Origin: Clostridia bacterium
GTDB lineage: Bacteria; Bacillota; Clostridia; Christensenellales; Borkfalkiaceae
NCBI GenBank assembly: GCA_017465865.1
Contig: JAFTVF010000006.1
Coordinates: 62,001-126,000, forward strand
Reading direction: 5' to 3'
DNA: 64,000 nucleotides
Shown here: one piece after another, positions 8,426 to 17,572 of the stretch
Numbering within the stretch: position 1 is the first letter of the stretch
How the letters are laid out: each line of letters starts with the position of its first letter
The notes under the pieces: model-generated
The model's input: the letters and a program-made list of their open reading frames with translations, nothing else
Databases searched by the model: none
What the model was told of the DNA's origin: nothing
Made by a program: the position numbers and the translations under genes

Positions 8426-10867
8426 ATGGCAGATAAAATATTTCCGTTTTTATGGCATCACGGCGAATCAAACGAAGCCATACTGAAAGAAATAGAGAAA
8501 ATTTACGAATGCGGTATTAGAGCATTCTGCGTGGAATCTCGCCCGCACCCCGATTTTTGCGGGGAGCGTTGGTGGAAGGATTTGGGCTTCATTTTGCGTG
8601 AAGCCCAAAAACGCTGTATGCACGTTTGGCTTCTCGACGACGAGCATTATCCCAGCGGCAGCGCAAACGGAGCGATTGAAAGCAGAAAAGATTTACAGCA
8701 AACGAACGTTATCTTAACGTATATGGACGTTTGCGGGCCTTTGGCGGACGGAAAAATGCTACTTACGCTCTACGGCAAGGAGGAAGAACTCGTCGGGGCT
8801 TTTGCTTTTCCCGTTCAGGATCGCGGGTTTGATTACCGCGGCGGTATCGATCTGACCGATCGCGTTTTTAACGACGTGTTGTATTGGGACGTGCCCGAGG
8901 GGCAGTATCGCGTCTTTGCGGTGTATAAAACGAAAAAAGCGGCGGCTTGGAATTTCGTGGACGTATTAAACCCGAAATCCACGGCGCTTATGATCGAGCA
9001 AATATACGAGCCGCATTATCGGCATTTTAAGGAATATTTCGGGAATACGTTCGTGGGATTTTTCTCGGACGAACCCCGTTTCGGGAACGGCTGCTCTAAC
9101 GATTGGCTGGTAAGACGGCATTGGAAAGACCGCGGGCTTGGCGTTATCGGTATGGCGTATCCTTGGAGCGACGAGATGATATCCGCTTTGGATATACAAG
9201 ACAAGAGATTGCTTGTTGCTTTATGGCACGATCTTCCCGAAGAAGAATGCGCGGAGTTTCGCGTACGGTATATGGATTTTATCACCGAGAAGTTTGCTGA
9301 AAATTTCAGCGGCATGCTGGGTAAATGGTGTAAAGAACACGGCGTAATGTATTCGGGGCATATTATCGAAGACGAGGGCGCGCATGCCCGTACGAGTTGT
9401 TCCACGGGGCATTATTTCCGTTCGACTCGCAATCAAACGATTGCGGGTATCGACGTCGTTTATAATCAAATAGACGTCGATTTTATAAACGCAACGCATT
9501 CAAGTAGCGGTTGCCCGCATTTGGTAAACGACGTTTTTTATAATTTCGGGTTAGCAAAATTAGCGTCTTCGGCTGCGCATCTTGACGCCGAGAAGCAGGG
9601 CAAATCGCTTTGCGAGATATTCGGTGCGTTCGGTTGGGGCGAGAGCGTTGCGAAAATGAAAATGCTCGTGGACTTTATGCTTGTGCGCGGTATCAATCAT
9701 TTTATTCCGCACGCATTCAACCCGTTTGTAGAGGATACCGATTCCCCGCCGTATTTTTATTGCGGAGGGCTTAATCCGCAGTACGACTCGTTCAAAACGC
9801 TTACGAAATATATGTTGGATATGAGTGAATTGTTCAACGGCGGTAAGACGGATATACGGGTGGCAGTACTCTATCACGCGGACGCGGAATGGAGCGGATA
9901 CCGATATATGCCTACGGAAACGGTGTGCAAATATCTAATGCAACGCCAAATCGATTTCGATATCGTACCGGAATATGAAATACAAGAAATATCCGCGGCA
10001 GGCGTAAAAACGAAGAACTGTCAATATAAGCATTTAATTATACCTTACAGAGAATATTTTGGAAAAGAATTCAAGGAAAAACTCGCGTCAAAGCACGCGG
10101 TTTGGACGATGGTAGAAAATCTTTCGGAATTGGACGGGTTGGATCAATCGGAGTGGTCTTCTTATTCGTTGGCAACTGCCGATCCCGATATACGCGTATA
10201 TAAATATAGAAAAGAAAACAAAGTTTATTATTTCGTAACCAACGAAAGCAAACGCTATATTGAAAACGAATTGCTGGTTGCAGAGCAAGGCTATTATCTT
10301 TGCGAAGATAAACAGAGCGGGCTTTGCGAAAGCGGCAAAATAGCGAACGGATTGCCCATACGTTTGGTTGGAGGACAGTCCGCGGTGTTTGAGATCACGG
10401 CTACGGAACAGCCCGAAGAACAATATTGCTTCGGCGAGGAAAGAAAGATCGAGCCGACTTGGAAAATTTCTATCTCTTCCGCGCCTTTCGAGAAATGGGA
10501 ATTCTACGATGAAACCAACGAATTGTACGACTTAGCGGGCAGAGAGCATATCCCCGATTTTTGCGGTAAGATCAAGTACGAATGTACCTTTGAAGCGGAA
10601 AGTAGAGAAAGGGCTTTGCTGGATTTCGGTGTAAGCACGTGCGGTATTCGCGTAAAGCTCAACGGCGTTGACCTTGGCGAACGGATCGCCGTACCGTATG
10701 CGTTTGACGTAAGCGAGGCGTTGAAAGTCGGCGAAAATACTTTGGAGATCGTAGTAACGACTACGCTCGGATTGAAAAAGAAAGACAGGGATAGTCATTT
10801 TGCTGCGATAGGTAAATACGCATTACCGCAAAATCCGACGATGCGGTTTTATAAAAAGGAACTGTAA
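8426..10867 (+). CDS. GH106-like glycosyl hydrolase with C-terminal sugar-binding jelly roll (813 aa)
   Basis: A cytoplasmic-type protein with no signal peptide. The N-terminal TIM-barrel region carries LLDDEHYPSGSANG and GFFSDEPRFGNG, motifs seen in the GH106/alpha-L-rhamnosidase-like family, where acidic residues at these positions are catalytic. A second conserved block is YSGHIIEDEGAH near residue 310. The last 130 residues contain LDFGVSTCGIRVKLNGVDLG and VGENTLEIVVTTTLG, the galactose-binding-like beta sandwich common to GH2 and GH106 enzymes. I chose the ATG at 8426, which follows AGGAG by four bases. A GTG at 8408 in the same frame would add six residues and has a weaker ribosome site. 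It probably trims imported oligosaccharides for the downstream alpha-galactosidase. The substrate (rhamnoside or other) is not settled. Confidence 0.72.
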   Translation: MADKIFPFLWHHGESNEAILKEIEKIYECGIRAFCVESRPHPDFCGERWWKDLGFILREAQKRCMHVWLLDDEHYPSGSANGAIESRKDLQQTNVILTYMDVCGPLADGKMLLTLYGKEEELVGAFAFPVQDRGFDYRGGIDLTDRVFNDVLYWDVPEGQYRVFAVYKTKKAAAWNFVDVLNPKSTALMIEQIYEPHYRHFKEYFGNTFVGFFSDEPRFGNGCSNDWLVRRHWKDRGLGVIGMAYPWSDEMISALDIQDKRLLVALWHDLPEEECAEFRVRYMDFITEKFAENFSGMLGKWCKEHGVMYSGHIIEDEGAHARTSCSTGHYFRSTRNQTIAGIDVVYNQIDVDFINATHSSSGCPHLVNDVFYNFGLAKLASSAAHLDAEKQGKSLCEIFGAFGWGESVAKMKMLVDFMLVRGINHFIPHAFNPFVEDTDSPPYFYCGGLNPQYDSFKTLTKYMLDMSELFNGGKTDIRVAVLYHADAEWSGYRYMPTETVCKYLMQRQIDFDIVPEYEIQEISAAGVKTKNCQYKHLIIPYREYFGKEFKEKLASKHAVWTMVENLSELDGLDQSEWSSYSLATADPDIRVYKYRKENKVYYFVTNESKRYIENELLVAEQGYYLCEDKQSGLCESGKIANGLPIRLVGGQSAVFEITATEQPEEQYCFGEERKIEPTWKISISSAPFEKWEFYDETNELYDLAGREHIPDFCGKIKYECTFEAESRERALLDFGVSTCGIRVKLNGVDLGERIAVPYAFDVSEALKVGENTLEIVVTTTLGLKKKDRDSHFAAIGKYALPQNPTMRFYKKEL

Positions 10868-10870
10868 ATT

Positions 10871-11827
10871 ATGCAATACGGTGATATAAAATATTTGAAT
10901 AAAAAGGCGAGCCGAATTATATTCGGTTGCGCGGTCGGGCCTATGCTTTCGGGAAGAGATTTTGATTCCGTGCTTTCCGTCGTGTTGGAAAACGGTATCA
11001 ATACTTTTGATACGGGCAGAGTATACGGGCAAAGCGAAGAGGTTTTGGGAAGATGGCTTTCCAAGCAAAACCGCGAAGACGTGATCGTGGAAACAAAATG
11101 CTGTCATCCCGACGGGGACGTGAAACGGATAGGCGGTAAATTTGCATTTGAAGACGTTAGTCGTTCGTTGGACGCGTTAAAGACGGACTATATCGATATC
11201 TATTTATTGCACAGGGATAACGAAGCCGTGCCCGTGGAAGAGATCATCGGGTTTATGAACGAGCTGATCGACAAGAAATACGTAAAAACGATCGGCGTAT
11301 CCAACTGGCGGGCTGACCGAGTGGCAAAAGCCAACGCCTACGCGAATGCGCACGGCTTGCAACCCTTTTCCGTTTCCTCTCCGCAATACGGCTTAGCGAA
11401 ACAGATCGGCGATCCTTGGGGCGGTTGTATCGGGATCAGCGGAGAAGCAATGCAGGGGGAAAGAGAATGGTATGAAAAAGAGGGCGTTTCCATTTTTGCG
11501 TTCTCTTCGCTTGCGGGCGGTCTGCTTTCGGGGAAATGCTCCTCGAAAGACGATATTCCCACGCTCCTGCCGCCTTATGCGTTGAAAGCGTTTTATTGCG
11601 CCGAAAACGTAGAAAGACTTGCGCGCGCAGAGCGCTTGGCGAAAGAAAAAAACGCCACGGTGGCGCAAATCGCTTTGGCGTGGTTGCTTTCGGACGCGAT
11701 GCAAACGTACGCGGTGATGAGTCCGGATACGGCGGAACGGGTGCGGGATAATGCGGCGGCTTTTGAAATTTCGTTGAGCGACGAAGAACGTGCATGGCTG
11801 AATTTGGAAAGAGAGTCGCTTGCTTGA
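10871..11827 (+). CDS. Aldo/keto reductase (318 aa)
   Basis: A complete AKR-type barrel. Landmarks are GINTFDTGRVYGQSEEVLG (catalytic Asp and Tyr), DVIVETKC (catalytic Lys), YIDIYLLHRD (catalytic His) and IGVSNW, followed by the nucleotide-binding C-terminal part. Members reduce sugar aldehydes or ketones with NAD(P)H. It begins 3 bases after the GH106-like gene and lies before an alpha-galactosidase, so it probably processes a sugar released by these glycosidases, perhaps one oxidised or otherwise modified. An insertion around GDPWGGCIGISGEAMQGER lies in the substrate-loop region, as in the YajO/Tas-like subgroup. The precise substrate cannot be read from sequence. Confidence 0.85.
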   Translation: MQYGDIKYLNKKASRIIFGCAVGPMLSGRDFDSVLSVVLENGINTFDTGRVYGQSEEVLGRWLSKQNREDVIVETKCCHPDGDVKRIGGKFAFEDVSRSLDALKTDYIDIYLLHRDNEAVPVEEIIGFMNELIDKKYVKTIGVSNWRADRVAKANAYANAHGLQPFSVSSPQYGLAKQIGDPWGGCIGISGEAMQGEREWYEKEGVSIFAFSSLAGGLLSGKCSSKDDIPTLLPPYALKAFYCAENVERLARAERLAKEKNATVAQIALAWLLSDAMQTYAVMSPDTAERVRDNAAAFEISLSDEERAWLNLERESLA

Positions 11828-11848
11828 AAAAATAAGGGAGATAGGGGT

Positions 11849-13912
11849 ATGTCGGATAAGTACGGTAAAACTTACGTTTGTTTTGGCAAAGACGGACATT
11901 TTTATCTGTCTACGGAAAACGTTACGGACGAAGAATTTTCTTATGGACAGATCAATGCGAACGTATTTTTATATGCGGGCGATGAAGCGGTCTATAAGAA
12001 AGGCGCGCCGCCCGTCAACGGCGATTATTTTCGATTTTCCGAAATAACAAAAAATACAGACGGATTTTGCGTGTCTTATCAAGTCGAACCTCACGGTTTA
12101 ACTCTTACGGAGCGCGTTGAAAAAATAACGGGCACGGAAGCGTTCGTGCAAACGACGGTATTGAAAAACCTTTCTAACGCAAACGTGCAGGTTACGGGGC
12201 TTTCCCGTGTCAACGTACTCGGTGTCGGGATCGGCGGCTTAAAATACTACGAAACGGACCGTTTTACCGTGCATTACTGTTACAGCCGTTGGCAAGGCGA
12301 GGGGGAATGGCGCAGCAAAACCTTGCGCGAGCTGGGCTTTTATCCCGCCACTTCGCATACGCAGGAGCGCGCAAGTTTCCGTATACAGTCCATCGGCTCG
12401 TTTAGCACGGGCGAATATTATCCGTTGCTTTTGATAGAAGACAAACAGCAAAAAGAATGTTGGTTCTTTGAATGTGAAAACGCCGAAAATTGGTTTATCG
12501 AAATCAATGCGTACGGCGGATTCAGAAGCCCGTTTCTTTGCGTTTCTATGGGCGGGAACGAGGAAAAACTCGGTTGGAAGTATACGCTTGCCCAAGGCGA
12601 GGAATATCAAACGAGTAAAGCCGTATACGGCGTAGTAAAGGGCGGTTTTGGCGAAGCCATACGGGAATTGACGGCTTATAAAAGAGCGACTTCGACCGTG
12701 AAACCCGCCGTTCGCGTAACCTTTAACGATTATATGAATTGCGATTGGTCAAAGCCCACGGAAGAACGGTTGTTGCCGTTGATCGACGCGGCGGCAGAGG
12801 TTGGGGCAGAGATCTTTTGTATCGACGACGGCTGGGCGGAACAAGGCGTATGGCGGCCTTTGGAGGAAAAATATCCTAATTTAGGCTTGCAAGGCGTGAT
12901 CTCTTATATCCGTGAAAAGGGTATGACTGCGGGGATTTGGTTCGAATTCGAACGCGCTTCGTTGGAAACCGCGGAAAAAATCGGCGCGGAAGATTTTTTA
13001 CTCAAACGCGACGGAGCGATCATCGCGCCTACCAGACCGAAATTGAATATGCGTTCGAAAGCGGCGCAGGCTTGGCTTTTGGAACGGATAGACGCGCTCT
13101 ACGCAATGGGCGTACGGTATATCAAAAACGACCATAACAACGACGTTGGGATCGGTACGAATATGCAAGGAGAAGCTCCCGCGGAGGGCTTGCGGGAAAA
13201 TACCGAGGCGTTTTACGAATTTATCGAGCTGCTGAAAAAAAGATATCCCGATCTGACGTTGGAAAACTGCGCGTCCGGTTCAAAACGCTCGGATAACGGC
13301 ACGCTGAAACGTTTTCATTTGCAATCGTTCAGCGATCAAGAGGATTATCGGCTGAATCCGTCGATCTTGATCGGACAAATGGCGGTTATGCCGCCCGAGA
13401 AAGAGGGGATTTGGAGTTATCCGTATCCGCAGTTGTTCAAGGATATGAAAGAAAAAACTTTATCCGAAGAACAACTCGAAAGCCATCGCGACGGCAGACA
13501 GACCGTGTTTAACATGGTGAGTTCGATGATGGGCTATATGTATTTGTCCGGTAGAATTGATTTGGCAGACGAAAACAACAAAGCCCTGATCAAAGAAGCG
13601 ATCGAGGTCTATAAGACTTATAAAGACGATATTTGTCATTGCGTTCCGATTTTTGATTTGCCGATGAAAGGTATGCAAGAAAACGATTATCGGGTTTTGG
13701 GTTTGAAAAACCAAGAAAACGGCGAGATGCTTTTAGCGGTGTGGGCGTTGGAAGAACAAGAATTTACCGTCGCCTTAAAAGAATTGAAAAATTCCCGTAT
13801 AGAAAAACTGTATCCGAGTGCAGACAACGTAGCTTTTCATCACGACGGCGAAAAGCTGTGCTGTCGCTTTCAAGACAAGTATTCCGCGTGCTTGTTTAAG
13901 ATTTTATTATAA
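11849..13912 (+). CDS. Alpha-galactosidase, GH36 family (687 aa)
   Basis: The N-terminal beta-supersandwich (about residues 1-280) is followed by a TIM barrel with FCIDDGW near residue 329, GIWFEFE, and YIKNDHNND, whose Asp428 is the expected nucleophile. After ENCASGSKRSD comes SFSDQED, whose Asp496 is the expected acid/base. GH36 enzymes hydrolyse terminal alpha-galactosides (raffinose family, galactomannan) with retention. The nucleophile motif KND differs from the common KWDMN form, which suggests a divergent subgroup that could also use alpha-N-acetylgalactosaminides. No signal peptide is present, so it acts in the cytoplasm on imported sugars. It is the last gene of the operon and is followed by a hairpin terminator. 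An AGGGAG site lies upstream of the ATG. Confidence 0.85.
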   Translation: MSDKYGKTYVCFGKDGHFYLSTENVTDEEFSYGQINANVFLYAGDEAVYKKGAPPVNGDYFRFSEITKNTDGFCVSYQVEPHGLTLTERVEKITGTEAFVQTTVLKNLSNANVQVTGLSRVNVLGVGIGGLKYYETDRFTVHYCYSRWQGEGEWRSKTLRELGFYPATSHTQERASFRIQSIGSFSTGEYYPLLLIEDKQQKECWFFECENAENWFIEINAYGGFRSPFLCVSMGGNEEKLGWKYTLAQGEEYQTSKAVYGVVKGGFGEAIRELTAYKRATSTVKPAVRVTFNDYMNCDWSKPTEERLLPLIDAAAEVGAEIFCIDDGWAEQGVWRPLEEKYPNLGLQGVISYIREKGMTAGIWFEFERASLETAEKIGAEDFLLKRDGAIIAPTRPKLNMRSKAAQAWLLERIDALYAMGVRYIKNDHNNDVGIGTNMQGEAPAEGLRENTEAFYEFIELLKKRYPDLTLENCASGSKRSDNGTLKRFHLQSFSDQEDYRLNPSILIGQMAVMPPEKEGIWSYPYPQLFKDMKEKTLSEEQLESHRDGRQTVFNMVSSMMGYMYLSGRIDLADENNKALIKEAIEVYKTYKDDICHCVPIFDLPMKGMQENDYRVLGLKNQENGEMLLAVWALEEQEFTVALKELKNSRIEKLYPSADNVAFHHDGEKLCCRFQDKYSACLFKILL

Positions 13913-13930
13913 AATATTAAAAACGGCTGA

Positions 13931-13967
13931 AAATCCCGTGCGAATTTACGTTTGCGCGGGGTTTTTC
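13931..13967 (+). terminator. Rho-independent terminator after the alpha-galactosidase gene
   Basis: CCCGTGCGAA (13935-13944) pairs with TTTGCGCGGG (13951-13960) with two G-T pairs. The flanking A run pairs with the following GTTTTT tail. It ends the glycan operon before the str operon promoter. Confidence 0.8.
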
Positions 13968-14009
13968 GTTAAAAAGCGGAAAAGTTTGTAAAAAAGTTCG
14001 TTCAAACGT

Positions 14010-14038
14010 TTGACAAATCCCGTTTTCCGTGCTAAAAT
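14010..14038 (+). promoter_or_regulatory. Promoter of the str operon (rpsL)
   Basis: A perfect -35 TTGACA (14010-14015), a 17-base spacer and a -10 TAAAAT (14033-14038). Transcription would start near 14045, leaving a leader of about 145 bases before rpsL. This is one of the strongest promoters in the window, as expected for a ribosomal operon. Confidence 0.85.
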
Positions 14039-14126
14039 AATACCGTTGCTTCATTGGGCGTACTATGCCCTCTCGCAGAAAACGTTGAAAAACAGCGGGG
14101 ACAAGCAACCCAAAATCGCTTTCTTT

Positions 14127-14149
14127 GAAATTGCGGTAAGGGCAATTTC
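14127..14149 (+). promoter_or_regulatory. Leader hairpin upstream of rpsL
   Basis: GAAATTGC (14127-14134) and GCAATTTC (14142-14149) are perfect 8-bp inverted arms around a 7-base loop. They lie 41 bases before the rpsL start and just upstream of its AAGGAGG site. It has no T-tract, so it is not a terminator. It could be a mRNA-stability or translational control element (inference). Confidence 0.5.
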
Positions 14150-14190
14150 GAGGGAAATATATTCCAAAATTTTACAAGGAGGTCAAAAAT

Positions 14191-14562
14191 ATGCCTACAA
14201 TCAACCAGCTCATCAAAAAGGGCAGAGAACGTATCACGTACAAGTCTAAGAGTCCCATTCTTGACAACTGTCCTCAAAAGCGCGGCGTATGTTTGTCCGT
14301 AACCACGACTTCTCCCAAGAAGCCTAACTCCGCTATGCGTAAGATCGCACGTGTACGCCTTACGAACAAGCAGGAAGGTACGGTCTACATTCCCGGTGAA
14401 GGTCATAACCTTCAAGAGCACAGCTCCGTTCTGATCAGAGGCGGACGTGTCAAGGACTTGCCCGGTGTACGTTATCATATCGTACGCGGCGCGCTTGATA
14501 CCGCCGGCGTTGCAAAGCGTAAGCAGTCCCGTTCGAAGTACGGTGCAAAACGCCCTAAGTAA
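14191..14562 (+). CDS. rpsL: 30S ribosomal protein S12
   Basis: A full-length S12 (123 aa) beginning [15 protein letters not shown]. It contains the decoding-centre segments [13 protein letters not shown] and [11 protein letters not shown], and the lysines and the aspartate targeted by streptomycin-resistance mutations and by beta-methylthiolation are all in the wild-type form. S12 lies at the A site of the 30S subunit and monitors codon-anticodon pairing. It has a strong AAGGAGG ribosome site. It is the first gene of the str operon, separated from rpsG by an unusually long 257-base gap. Confidence 0.98.
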   Translation: MPTINQLIKKGRERITYKSKSPILDNCPQKRGVCLSVTTTSPKKPNSAMRKIARVRLTNKQEGTVYIPGEGHNLQEHSSVLIRGGRVKDLPGVRYHIVRGALDTAGVAKRKQSRSKYGAKRPK

Positions 14563-14819
14563 TTTACGGGTAACGCAACGAAGCAAAGAGCGTCGGAAGC
14601 TCTGAAAAAACTCCGAAAGTCGCTTGCGTTTTAAGACTGAGAAACCAAAACGCAAAAGACCTACTTGTTAATCGGAATATAGCTCGAAAAGCCCCGAATA
14701 AAAGTAGGCAGTATGCAACGCAAGTTGCAGAAGATTCGCACTCCGCAAGTTCGGTAGCGCGATAGCTGTACTGAAGGGTAATGCCCTTATCAAAAATTAT
14801 CAAAAGGAGGATAAAAACT
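14563..14819 (+). promoter_or_regulatory. Hairpin-rich rpsL-rpsG intercistronic region, candidate S7 autoregulatory element
   Basis: These 257 bases hold no plausible gene but several inverted repeats. TTGCGTTTT (14624-14632) pairs with AAAACGCAA (14647-14655). CCTACTT (14660-14666) pairs with AAGTAGG (14702-14708), enclosing smaller stems. TGCAAC-GCAA-GTTGCA (14714-14729) is a perfect stem closed by a GNRA tetraloop. AAGGG (14774-14778) pairs with CCCTT (14784-14788) just before the rpsG ribosome site AGGAGG at 14805. In E. coli, S7 represses its own synthesis by binding the S12-S7 gap. A similar role here is inferred from position and structure only. Confidence 0.5.
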
Positions 14820-15290
14820 ATGCCTAGAAGAGGTAATGTCCCTAAGAGAGACGTTCTGCCCGATCCTATGTATAACAGCAAAGTCGTTACGAAGCTCATC
14901 AATCAGATCATGCTCGACGGCAAGAAAGGCACGGCGCAGACAATCGTTTACGATGCATTCAAAATTATGGGTGAGAAGCTGAATATGGAACCCATGGAGA
15001 TCTTCAAGCAGGCGATGGAAAACGTTATGCCTGTCGTTGAAGTAAAAGCTCGCCGTGTAGGTGGCGCTAACTATCAAGTTCCTATCGAAATCAGACCCGA
15101 AAGAAGACAAACGCTTGCTATCCGCTGGATTGTTATCAATACCAGAAAGAGAAGCGAAAGAGAGATGTCTTCCAGACTCGCAGCAGAGCTCATGGACGCG
15201 TACAACAACGCGGGCGGCTCGGTTAAGAAGAAAGAAGACACGCACAGAATGGCTGAAGCGAACAAAGCGTTCGCGCATTTCAGATTCTGA
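14820..15290 (+). CDS. rpsG: 30S ribosomal protein S7
   Basis: The product is 156 aa, the usual S7 length, starting [16 protein letters not shown], with [31 protein letters not shown] and [19 protein letters not shown]-type C-terminal features. S7 nucleates assembly of the 30S head by binding the 3' domain of 16S rRNA and contacts the E-site tRNA. The start at 14820 follows AGGAGG by nine bases. An upstream in-frame ATG at 14781 would add residues with no family counterpart. It lies 15 bases before fusA. Confidence 0.98.
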   Translation: MPRRGNVPKRDVLPDPMYNSKVVTKLINQIMLDGKKGTAQTIVYDAFKIMGEKLNMEPMEIFKQAMENVMPVVEVKARRVGGANYQVPIEIRPERRQTLAIRWIVINTRKRSEREMSSRLAAELMDAYNNAGGSVKKKEDTHRMAEANKAFAHFRF

Positions 15291-15305
15291 GAGAGGTAAT
15301 AAAGT

Positions 15306-17387
15306 ATGGCAAGAGAATACGATTTATTCCACACCAGAAACTTTGGTATTATGGCGCACATCGACGCAGGTAAGACCACCACGACCGAACGTATCCTGTT
15401 CTACACGGGTAAAACCCACAAGATCGGCGATACGCACGAGGGTACGGCGGTTATGGACTGGATGGCGCAGGAACAGGAACGCGGTATCACGATTACGTCC
15501 GCGGCAACGACCTGTGTTTGGAAAGGCCATCGTTTCAATATCATCGATACGCCGGGTCACGTAGACTTCACCGTAGAAGTTGAGCGTTCGCTCCGCGTTT
15601 TGGACGGCGCTGTCGCGACGTTCTGCGCAAAGGGCGGCGTTGAGCCTCAGTCTGAAACCGTATGGAGACAGGCGGATAACTACAAAGTTCCCCGTATCGC
15701 ATACGTCAACAAGATGGACATCAACGGCGCGGACTATTTCCGTGTTGAAAACATGATCCGCGAAAGACTTGGCGCGAACCCCGTTCCCATCGAGCTGCCC
15801 ATCGGTAAGGAAGATACGTTCAGAGGTATCATCGACCTTATCAATATGGAAGCGGAAGTTTACTACGACGACCTCGGTAAGGATTTCCGTAAGGAACCCA
15901 TTCCCGACGATATGAAAGATATCGCGGAAGAATACAGAGCAAAACTCGTAGAAGAAGCCGCTGCGGCAAGCGACGAGCTGATGGAGAAATTCTTCGAAGA
16001 GGGGGATTTGTCCGCAGAAGACATCATTGCAGGTCTTCGTATCCGTTGCTTGAAGATGGAAGCGATCCCTATGCTTTGCGGTTCGTCCTATAAGAACAAG
16101 GGCGTACAGTTCGTTCTCGACGCGGTTATCAATTTCCTGCCCAGCCCGCTCGACGTTGACCACGTAAAAGGCGTCAACCCCGATACGGAAGAAGAAGAAA
16201 TCAGAAAGACGTCCGACGACGAACCTTTCGCAGGGCTTGCGTTCAAGATCGCAACCGACCCGTTCGTAGGTTCGCTCGCGTACTTCCGTGCATATTCGGG
16301 CGTATTGTCCGCAGGTTCGTACGTTTACAACTCCACGAAAGAAAAGAAAGAACGTGTTGGTCGTCTCGTGCAGATGCACTCCAACGAAAGAAAGGATATC
16401 CCCGAAATTTGCTCGGGCGACATCTGTGCGATCGTTGGTTTGAAATACACCACGACGGGCGATACGCTCTGCGACGAAAAACATCCCATCATTCTCGAAA
16501 AGATGGTATTCCCCGAACCCGTTATCCAGCTTTCCCTTGAACCCAAGACGAAAGCAGGTCAGGAAAAGATGACGATGGCGCTTATCAAGCTCGCGGAAGA
16601 AGACCCTACGTTCAAGACGTATACCGATCAAGAAACGGGTCAAACGATCATTGCGGGTATGGGTGAGCTTCACCTCGACATCATCGTTGACCGTCTGCTT
16701 CGCGAATTCAAGGTAGAAGCAAACGTCGGCGCTCCGCAGGTTGCATACAGAGAAACGTTCCGCAAAGAAGTGGAAGCAGAAGGTATGTACAAGCGTCAGT
16801 CGGGCGGTAAAGGTCAGTACGGTCATTGTAAACTTCGTCTTATTCCCCAAGAACCCGGCGCAGGCTATGCGTTTGAGGATCAAACGGTCGGCGGTTCGAT
16901 TCCTAAGGAATATATCCCCGCAATCGACAAGGGTATTCAGGAAGCGGCGAAGAACGGTTTCCTTGCAGGCTACGAGATCGTGGACTTCAAGATCGTCGTA
17001 TACGACGGATCGTATCACGAAGTTGACTCGTCCGAAATGGCGTTCAAGATCGCAGGCTCGATGGGCTTCAAGAACGGTATGGAAAAAGCCCAGCCCGTTC
17101 TGCTCGAACCGATCATGAAAGTACAGATCATCACCCCCGAAGATTACTTCGGCGACCTTATGGGTAACGTATCCGGTCGTCGCGGTACGATCCTCGGCAC
17201 GGACGACCGTAACGGCGCGAAGATCATCGACGCGGAAATCCCTCTTAGCGAAATGTTCGGTTATGCAACCGAGCTTCGTTCGAGAACGCAGGGCCGCGGT
17301 CAGTTTACGATGCAGTTCGACCATTACAGCGAAGTACCGTCCAGCATTTCCAAAGAAATCGTGGAAAAACGCGGTAAGAAAGACTAA
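15306..17387 (+). CDS. fusA: Translation elongation factor G
   Basis: At 693 aa it has the standard EF-G length. It has G1 [15 protein letters not shown], the switch [10 protein letters not shown] and G4 NKMD in the GTPase domain, followed by domains II-V. The tip of domain IV carries GGKGQYGHC, and the C-terminus includes GELHLDI and [19 protein letters not shown]. It catalyses GTP-driven translocation of tRNA and mRNA on the ribosome. It lies in the str operon, 15 bases after rpsG. Confidence 0.98.
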   Translation: MAREYDLFHTRNFGIMAHIDAGKTTTTERILFYTGKTHKIGDTHEGTAVMDWMAQEQERGITITSAATTCVWKGHRFNIIDTPGHVDFTVEVERSLRVLDGAVATFCAKGGVEPQSETVWRQADNYKVPRIAYVNKMDINGADYFRVENMIRERLGANPVPIELPIGKEDTFRGIIDLINMEAEVYYDDLGKDFRKEPIPDDMKDIAEEYRAKLVEEAAAASDELMEKFFEEGDLSAEDIIAGLRIRCLKMEAIPMLCGSSYKNKGVQFVLDAVINFLPSPLDVDHVKGVNPDTEEEEIRKTSDDEPFAGLAFKIATDPFVGSLAYFRAYSGVLSAGSYVYNSTKEKKERVGRLVQMHSNERKDIPEICSGDICAIVGLKYTTTGDTLCDEKHPIILEKMVFPEPVIQLSLEPKTKAGQEKMTMALIKLAEEDPTFKTYTDQETGQTIIAGMGELHLDIIVDRLLREFKVEANVGAPQVAYRETFRKEVEAEGMYKRQSGGKGQYGHCKLRLIPQEPGAGYAFEDQTVGGSIPKEYIPAIDKGIQEAAKNGFLAGYEIVDFKIVVYDGSYHEVDSSEMAFKIAGSMGFKNGMEKAQPVLLEPIMKVQIITPEDYFGDLMGNVSGRRGTILGTDDRNGAKIIDAEIPLSEMFGYATELRSRTQGRGQFTMQFDHYSEVPSSISKEIVEKRGKKD

Positions 17388-17394
17388 CGGCATA

Positions 17395-17419
17395 TCTCCC
17401 CGCTAAAAAAGCGGGGAGA
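17395..17419 (+). terminator. Hairpin after fusA (weak terminator or processing site)
   Basis: TCTCCCCGC (17395-17403) pairs perfectly with GCGGGGAGA (17411-17419). The following sequence is A-rich with only short T stretches, so it is not a classical terminator. It may give partial termination or protect the 3' end before the separate tuf promoter. Confidence 0.55.
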
Positions 17420-17464
17420 ATAGAAAAATTATCAAATAATTTTGAAAAAATGCCTTTCAAACAT

Positions 17465-17493
17465 TTGATAATTTGGTAAATTTAAGATATAAT
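17465..17493 (+). promoter_or_regulatory. Promoter of tuf
   Basis: TTGATA (17465-17470), 17 bases and TATAAT (17488-17493). It gives tuf its own transcript apart from rpsL-rpsG-fusA. The expected start is near 17500, exactly where a 7-bp hairpin (GTCCAAA / TTTGGAC, 17500-17518) begins. That hairpin could shield the 5' end of the message. Confidence 0.85.
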
Positions 17494-17572
17494 AGAGTTG
17501 TCCAAATGCGTTTTGGACGTTCTACAAATAAAAAAGAAAAAAAATATTATAAGAAAATCGGAGGATTTAAAA

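Noticed and set aside
16890-16920. A GGTTCGATTCC stretch like a tRNA T-arm
   Set aside because: It lies inside fusA in frame and has no acceptor or anticodon arms nearby.
15324-17393. A 689-codon open frame on the minus strand opposite fusA
   Set aside because: It is the complement of a textbook EF-G gene, has no ribosome site and codes for a Phe/Arg/Val-rich product with no family features. High-bias codon use keeps the antisense frame open.
17395-17419. The fusA 3' hairpin as a full transcription terminator
   Set aside because: The stem is strong but there is no U-tract, so I list it only as a weak terminator or processing site.
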